This document shows positions 61,401-64,000 of a DNA stretch of 64,000 nt, in pieces. How positions within the stretch are numbered: the stretch's first letter is position 1; every line of letters begins with the position of its first letter. This DNA comes from Mycobacterium pseudokansasii (GTDB taxonomy: Bacteria; Actinomycetota; Actinomycetes; Mycobacteriales; Mycobacteriaceae): assembly GCF_900566075.1 (NCBI RefSeq), contig NZ_UPHU01000001.1:2046001-2110000 (forward strand), written 5' to 3'. The translations under genes were made by a program, and so were the position numbers. A model generated the notes under the pieces. That model was not told the DNA's origin. It was given only the letters and a program-made list of their open reading frames with translations, and did not search any database.

Positions 61401-62685
61401 AGTGGTCGCTGACATAATTACAGTGACGTAATTCAGGTCCCACACTTCCGTACGGTTACGTGGCATGGTTCTCTCGACGAAGGGACCAACATGCCACGAA
61501 CCAGTCCGTATCGCCTGACTCTCACCGATGCCGAGCGCACCGAGCTGAAGGCGCGGGCACGAAGATATACGTCACCGTATTCGGATGTCGTGCGGGCCAG
61601 GATCGTGCTCTACGCCGCCCAGGGGATGGGCAACGACGAGATCGCCGCACGCCTGGACACGCCCCGGCAGGTGGTGTCGAAGTGGCGTAAACGATTCTTT
61701 GACGAACGCCTCGCCGGGCTGACCGATTTGCCCCGGGGAGGACGACCCCCGAATTTTTCCCCCTGACGTGGTGGTCGCGATCAAGGCGCTGGCCTGCGAA
61801 CTGCCGGCCAACACCGGCACGCCACTGGCCCGCTGGCATTGCCCCGACCTGGCCCGCGCGGCCGTCGAGCAAGGTATCGCCGCCTCGATCTCGGGCACCA
61901 CGATCTGGCGCTGGCTCAGCGCCGATGCGATCAAACCCTGGCAGCACCGCTCCTGGATCTTTCCCCGCGACCCCGACTTCGGACCCAAGGCGGGCCGGGT
62001 GCTCGACCTCTACGCCCACCGCTTCGATGACACGCCGCTGCGCCCCGATGAGTACGTCATCTCCGCCGACGAGAAGACCTCCATCCAGGCCCGCATTCGC
62101 AAGCACCCCACCACACCCCCGGCACCCAGCCAGCCGGCGCGTGTCGAGGCGGAGTACTTCCGCGGCGGCTCCCTGGCCTACCTGGCAGCCTGGGACGTGC
62201 ACCGCGCCAGAGTATTCGGCCGCTGCGAAGCCACCACCGGCATCGACCCCTTCGACCGGCTGGTCGACCAGGTCATGACCACTGAGCCCTATGCCACCGC
62301 GCGTCGAGTGTTCTGGGTCGTCGACAACGGCTCCTCTCACCGCGGACAGGCCAGCATCGAGCGGCTCCAGCATCGCTGGCCGAAACTGCACCTGATCCAC
62401 CTGCCCGTGCACGCGTCCTGGCTCAATCAAGTGGAGATCTACTTCTCCGTCGTACAACGTAAAGTCCTCTCACCCAACGACTTCCACACACTCGATGAGG
62501 TCCAGGCCCGACTGCTCGACTTCCAGCAGTACTACGAACAGATCGCCACACCGTTCGAATGGAAGTTCACCAAAGACGATCTGAACGCCCTAGCCGAGCG
62601 CATCGCCGCCCACAAAGGCGCCGCCCTCACACCCGCCGCATAACGGACCCAACGAATACGTCACCGAAATTTCGCGCCAGACCAC
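61401..62685. mobile_element. IS630-family insertion sequence
   Basis: An element of about 1.29 kb carrying one transposase gene in two frames. The ends are imperfect inverted repeats: AGTGGTCGCTGACAT inward from 61401, with GTGACGTA and GGTCC further in, against the right end read in reverse, GTGGTCTGGCGCGAA with GTGACGTA and GGGTCC. TA dinucleotides flank both ends (61399-61400 and 62686-62687), as expected for IS630 target duplication. It is inserted 12 bp upstream of the map start. Confidence 0.85.
61491..62643 (+). CDS. IS630 transposase in two overlapping frames
   Basis: The first frame (61491-61766, 91 residues) holds the helix-turn-helix (NDEIAARLDTPRQVVSKWRK region). Homology continues in the +1 frame through DVVVAIKALACELP, to the DDE catalytic domain ending at 62643: Asp in ISADEKTSIQAR, Asp in WVVDNGSSHRG, Glu in WLNQVEIYFS. 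The change occurs where TCC-CCC-TGA follows a T run (about 61755-61766); a +1 slip at CCC before TGA would fuse the frames, giving about 384 residues. It could be programmed frameshifting or a one-base mutation. The second frame has a GTG at 61768 that could start a fragment. Confidence 0.82.
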
Positions 62686-62697
62686 TAAGCTAGCGGG

Positions 62698-63555
62698 ATG
62701 CCTGCTCGCACCGCGCTTTCTCCCGGCGTCTTGTCCCCGATGCGGCCGGTGCCCAAGTGGATCGCGCGCCCCGAATACGTCGGCAAGCCGACCGCCAAGG
62801 AGGGGACCGAACCGTGGGTGCAAACACCTGAGGTAATCGAGAAGATGCGCGTCGCCGGCCGGATCGCGGCCGGCGCCCTCGCCGAGGCCGGTAAGGCCGT
62901 TGCCCCGGAGGTATCCACCGACGAACTGGACCGGATCGCCCACGAGTACATGCTCGACAATGGCGCATATCCCTCGACGCTGGGCTACAAGGGATTCCCG
63001 AAGTCGTGCTGCACGTCGCTCAACGAGGTCATTTGTCACGGAATCCCCGACTCGACGGTGATCGCCGACGGTGACATCGTCAACATCGATGTCACCGCTT
63101 ACTTCGATGGTGTGCACGGCGACACGAATGCGACCTTCCTGGCCGGCGACGTTGCCGAAGAACACCGCCTGCTGGTGGAGCGGACTCGCGAGGCGACGAT
63201 GCGTGCGATCAACGCCGTCAAACCCGGGCGCGCGCTGTCGGTCATCGGACGGGTCATCGAATCCTACGCAAATCGGTTCGGCTACAACGTGGTTCGTGAC
63301 TTCACCGGTCACGGCATCGGGACCACGTTCCACAACGGGTTGGTCGTGCTGCATTACGACCAGCCCGCGGTGGAAACGATCATGCAGCCGGGCATGACCT
63401 TCACCATCGAGCCGATGATCAACCTGGGCACTTTGGAATACGAGATTTGGGACGACGGCTGGACGGTGGTCACCAAGGACCGCAAGTGGACCGCGCAGTT
63501 CGAGCACACGCTGCTGGTCACCGACACCGGCGTCGAAATCCTCACGTTGTCGTGA
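62698..63555 (+). CDS. mapB: Type I methionine aminopeptidase
   Basis: Removes the initiator methionine from nascent proteins. The 285-residue protein has the SH3-binding-like N-terminal extension ([19 protein letters not shown]) seen in H37Rv Rv2861c, then the metal ligands in [20 protein letters not shown] (two Asp), [11 protein letters not shown] (His), FTIEPMI (Glu) and [10 protein letters not shown] (Glu). The start is ATG 62698, only 12 bp from the IS630 end, so its native promoter and most of its leader have been separated from it. It is followed by the palindromic element and cobQ. Confidence 0.96.
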   Translation: MPARTALSPGVLSPMRPVPKWIARPEYVGKPTAKEGTEPWVQTPEVIEKMRVAGRIAAGALAEAGKAVAPEVSTDELDRIAHEYMLDNGAYPSTLGYKGFPKSCCTSLNEVICHGIPDSTVIADGDIVNIDVTAYFDGVHGDTNATFLAGDVAEEHRLLVERTREATMRAINAVKPGRALSVIGRVIESYANRFGYNVVRDFTGHGIGTTFHNGLVVLHYDQPAVETIMQPGMTFTIEPMINLGTLEYEIWDDGWTVVTKDRKWTAQFEHTLLVTDTGVEILTLS

Positions 63556-63565
63556 CTGTCTCACC

Positions 63566-63625
63566 GCGAGCAGTCGCAAAAGCCCCCTTTTCAGCGCGAA
63601 AATGGGGGCTTTTGCGACTGCTCGC
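63566..63625. repeat. 22-bp perfect-stem palindromic element between map and cobQ
   Basis: The left arm starts GCGAGCAGTCGCAAAAGCCC at 63566 and ends at 63587; the right arm (63604-63625) is its exact reverse complement, with a 16-base loop. It begins 10 bases after the map stop and ends 10 bases before the cobQ start, so it can act as a terminator for map. A degenerate copy lies at 1875-1935. I recall related GCGAGCAG-type palindromes scattered between mycobacterial genes. Confidence 0.88.
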
Positions 63626-63634
63626 TACAACTAC

Positions 63635-64000
63635 GTGAGCGGGGCACTGCTGGTTGCCGGAACCAGTTCCGATGCCGGCAAGTCGGTGGTGGTGGCGGGC
63701 CTGTGCCGGTTGCTGGCCCGCGGCGGCGTGCGGGTGGCGCCATTCAAGGCGCAGAACATGTCCAACAATTCCGCCGTCGCCGTCGAAGGCGGCGAGATCG
63801 GCCGCGCCCAGGCCATCCAGGCTCGCGCCGCGGGTTTGGAGCCCAGCGTGCGGTTCAACCCCATCCTGCTCAAGCCGGGCAGTGACCGGACATCGCAACT
63901 CGTCATCCGGGGCAGAGTCGCCGATAGCGTCACGGCGGCCGGCTATCTGCAGCATCGCGATCGGCTAGCTGGTGTCGTGCTCGACGAATTAGCAAGTCTG
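63635..64000 (+). CDS. cobQ: Cobyric acid synthase (3'-truncated by window edge)
   Basis: Glutamine-dependent amidotransferase that amidates the corrin ring during vitamin B12 synthesis. The first 122 residues are visible. They show the P-loop [20 protein letters not shown], the [11 protein letters not shown] motif, [14 protein letters not shown] and [16 protein letters not shown], all diagnostic for CobQ/CbiP. The start is GTG 63635, 10 bases past the palindrome. The C-terminal amidotransferase domain lies outside the window. In H37Rv cobQ1 is elsewhere (Rv0255c) and glnA4 follows mapB, so this junction differs. Confidence 0.93.
   Translation, partial: MSGALLVAGTSSDAGKSVVVAGLCRLLARGGVRVAPFKAQNMSNNSAVAVEGGEIGRAQAIQARAAGLEPSVRFNPILLKPGSDRTSQLVIRGRVADSVTAAGYLQHRDRLAGVVLDELASL

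Noticed and set aside
61768..62643. IS630 second frame as an independent gene starting at GTG 61768
   Set aside because: It lacks the DNA-binding domain and its start lies inside the conserved transposase; joining to the first frame by frameshift explains it better.
1..64000. tRNA, rRNA or riboswitch in the window
   Set aside because: No cloverleaf, rRNA segment or known riboswitch consensus was recognised by eye; a covariance-model scan would be decisive and could not be run.

Overview
The window is high-GC actinobacterial DNA that reads as a slow-growing Mycobacterium chromosome. The evidence is a PE_PGRS gene, a 13E12-family HNH protein, a mycolic-acid cyclopropane-synthase-type methyltransferase, WS/DGAT, MPT53- and MPT63-like secreted proteins, and a backbone collinear with M. 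tuberculosis H37Rv from about Rv2903c to Rv2861c. Here that backbone runs on the + strand. H37Rv comparisons are from memory; no search was run. I cannot name the species, but several insertions and deletions relative to H37Rv argue against the tuberculosis complex.

Layout. Bases 1-16.9 kb: lepB (cut by the window edge), rnhB, the Rv2901c homologue, then an insert (ANTAR regulator, WS/DGAT, SDR) where H37Rv has fdhF, followed by fdhD, yraN, comM, dprA, viuB, an inserted lactate 2-monooxygenase-like gene, xerC, an IS110-type transposase remnant, an M23 peptidase, rpsB, tsf and amiC. Bases 16.9-44.2 kb: a large accessory block. It holds a DUF1360 and a ChaB-like gene, an Mrp/Mnh cation-antiporter operon whose B, C and D genes are all broken, a Tat-exported GH5-like hydrolase, a methyltransferase/MocR divergent pair, an N-acetylglutaminylglutamine synthetase, a mycolic-acid methyltransferase, a 13E12 protein, two decarboxylase-type genes (one frameshifted), an Hsp70-like Pro/Thr-rich membrane protein, a cytochrome b/sulfite-oxidase-type molybdenum fusion with neighbours, a stress-type SDR, an MPT63-like protein, an acyltransferase and a GlnR-like regulator. 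Bases 44.6-58.9 kb: a FAD/Rieske oxidoreductase, then the conserved run pyrH-frr-cdsA-rlmN-mpt53-ccdA-like, DUF2631, vapBC, dxr-rip1-gcpE-GNAT, and a penicillin-binding lipoprotein. Bases 59-64 kb: PE_PGRS, DUF1707, an intact-looking IS630 element directly in front of map, and the start of cobQ (cut by the window edge).

Functional threads: translation and its quality control (rpsB, tsf, frr, rlmN, map), isoprenoid precursors (dxr, gcpE), envelope and signalling (cdsA, rip1, the PBP, lepB), DNA uptake and recombination (comM, dprA, xerC), and thiol redox chemistry outside the membrane (mpt53, ccdA-like).

The most unusual signals are four. First, short near-perfect tandem duplications (10-22 bp) recur at gene starts and stops along the window. 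Second, a long palindromic intergenic element occurs twice, 61 kb apart. Third, the Mrp operon is decaying. Fourth, there is a cytochrome b/molybdopterin fusion module and a PsiD/phosphatidylserine-decarboxylase-like gene with a one-base frameshift. I found no CRISPR array, tRNA or rRNA.
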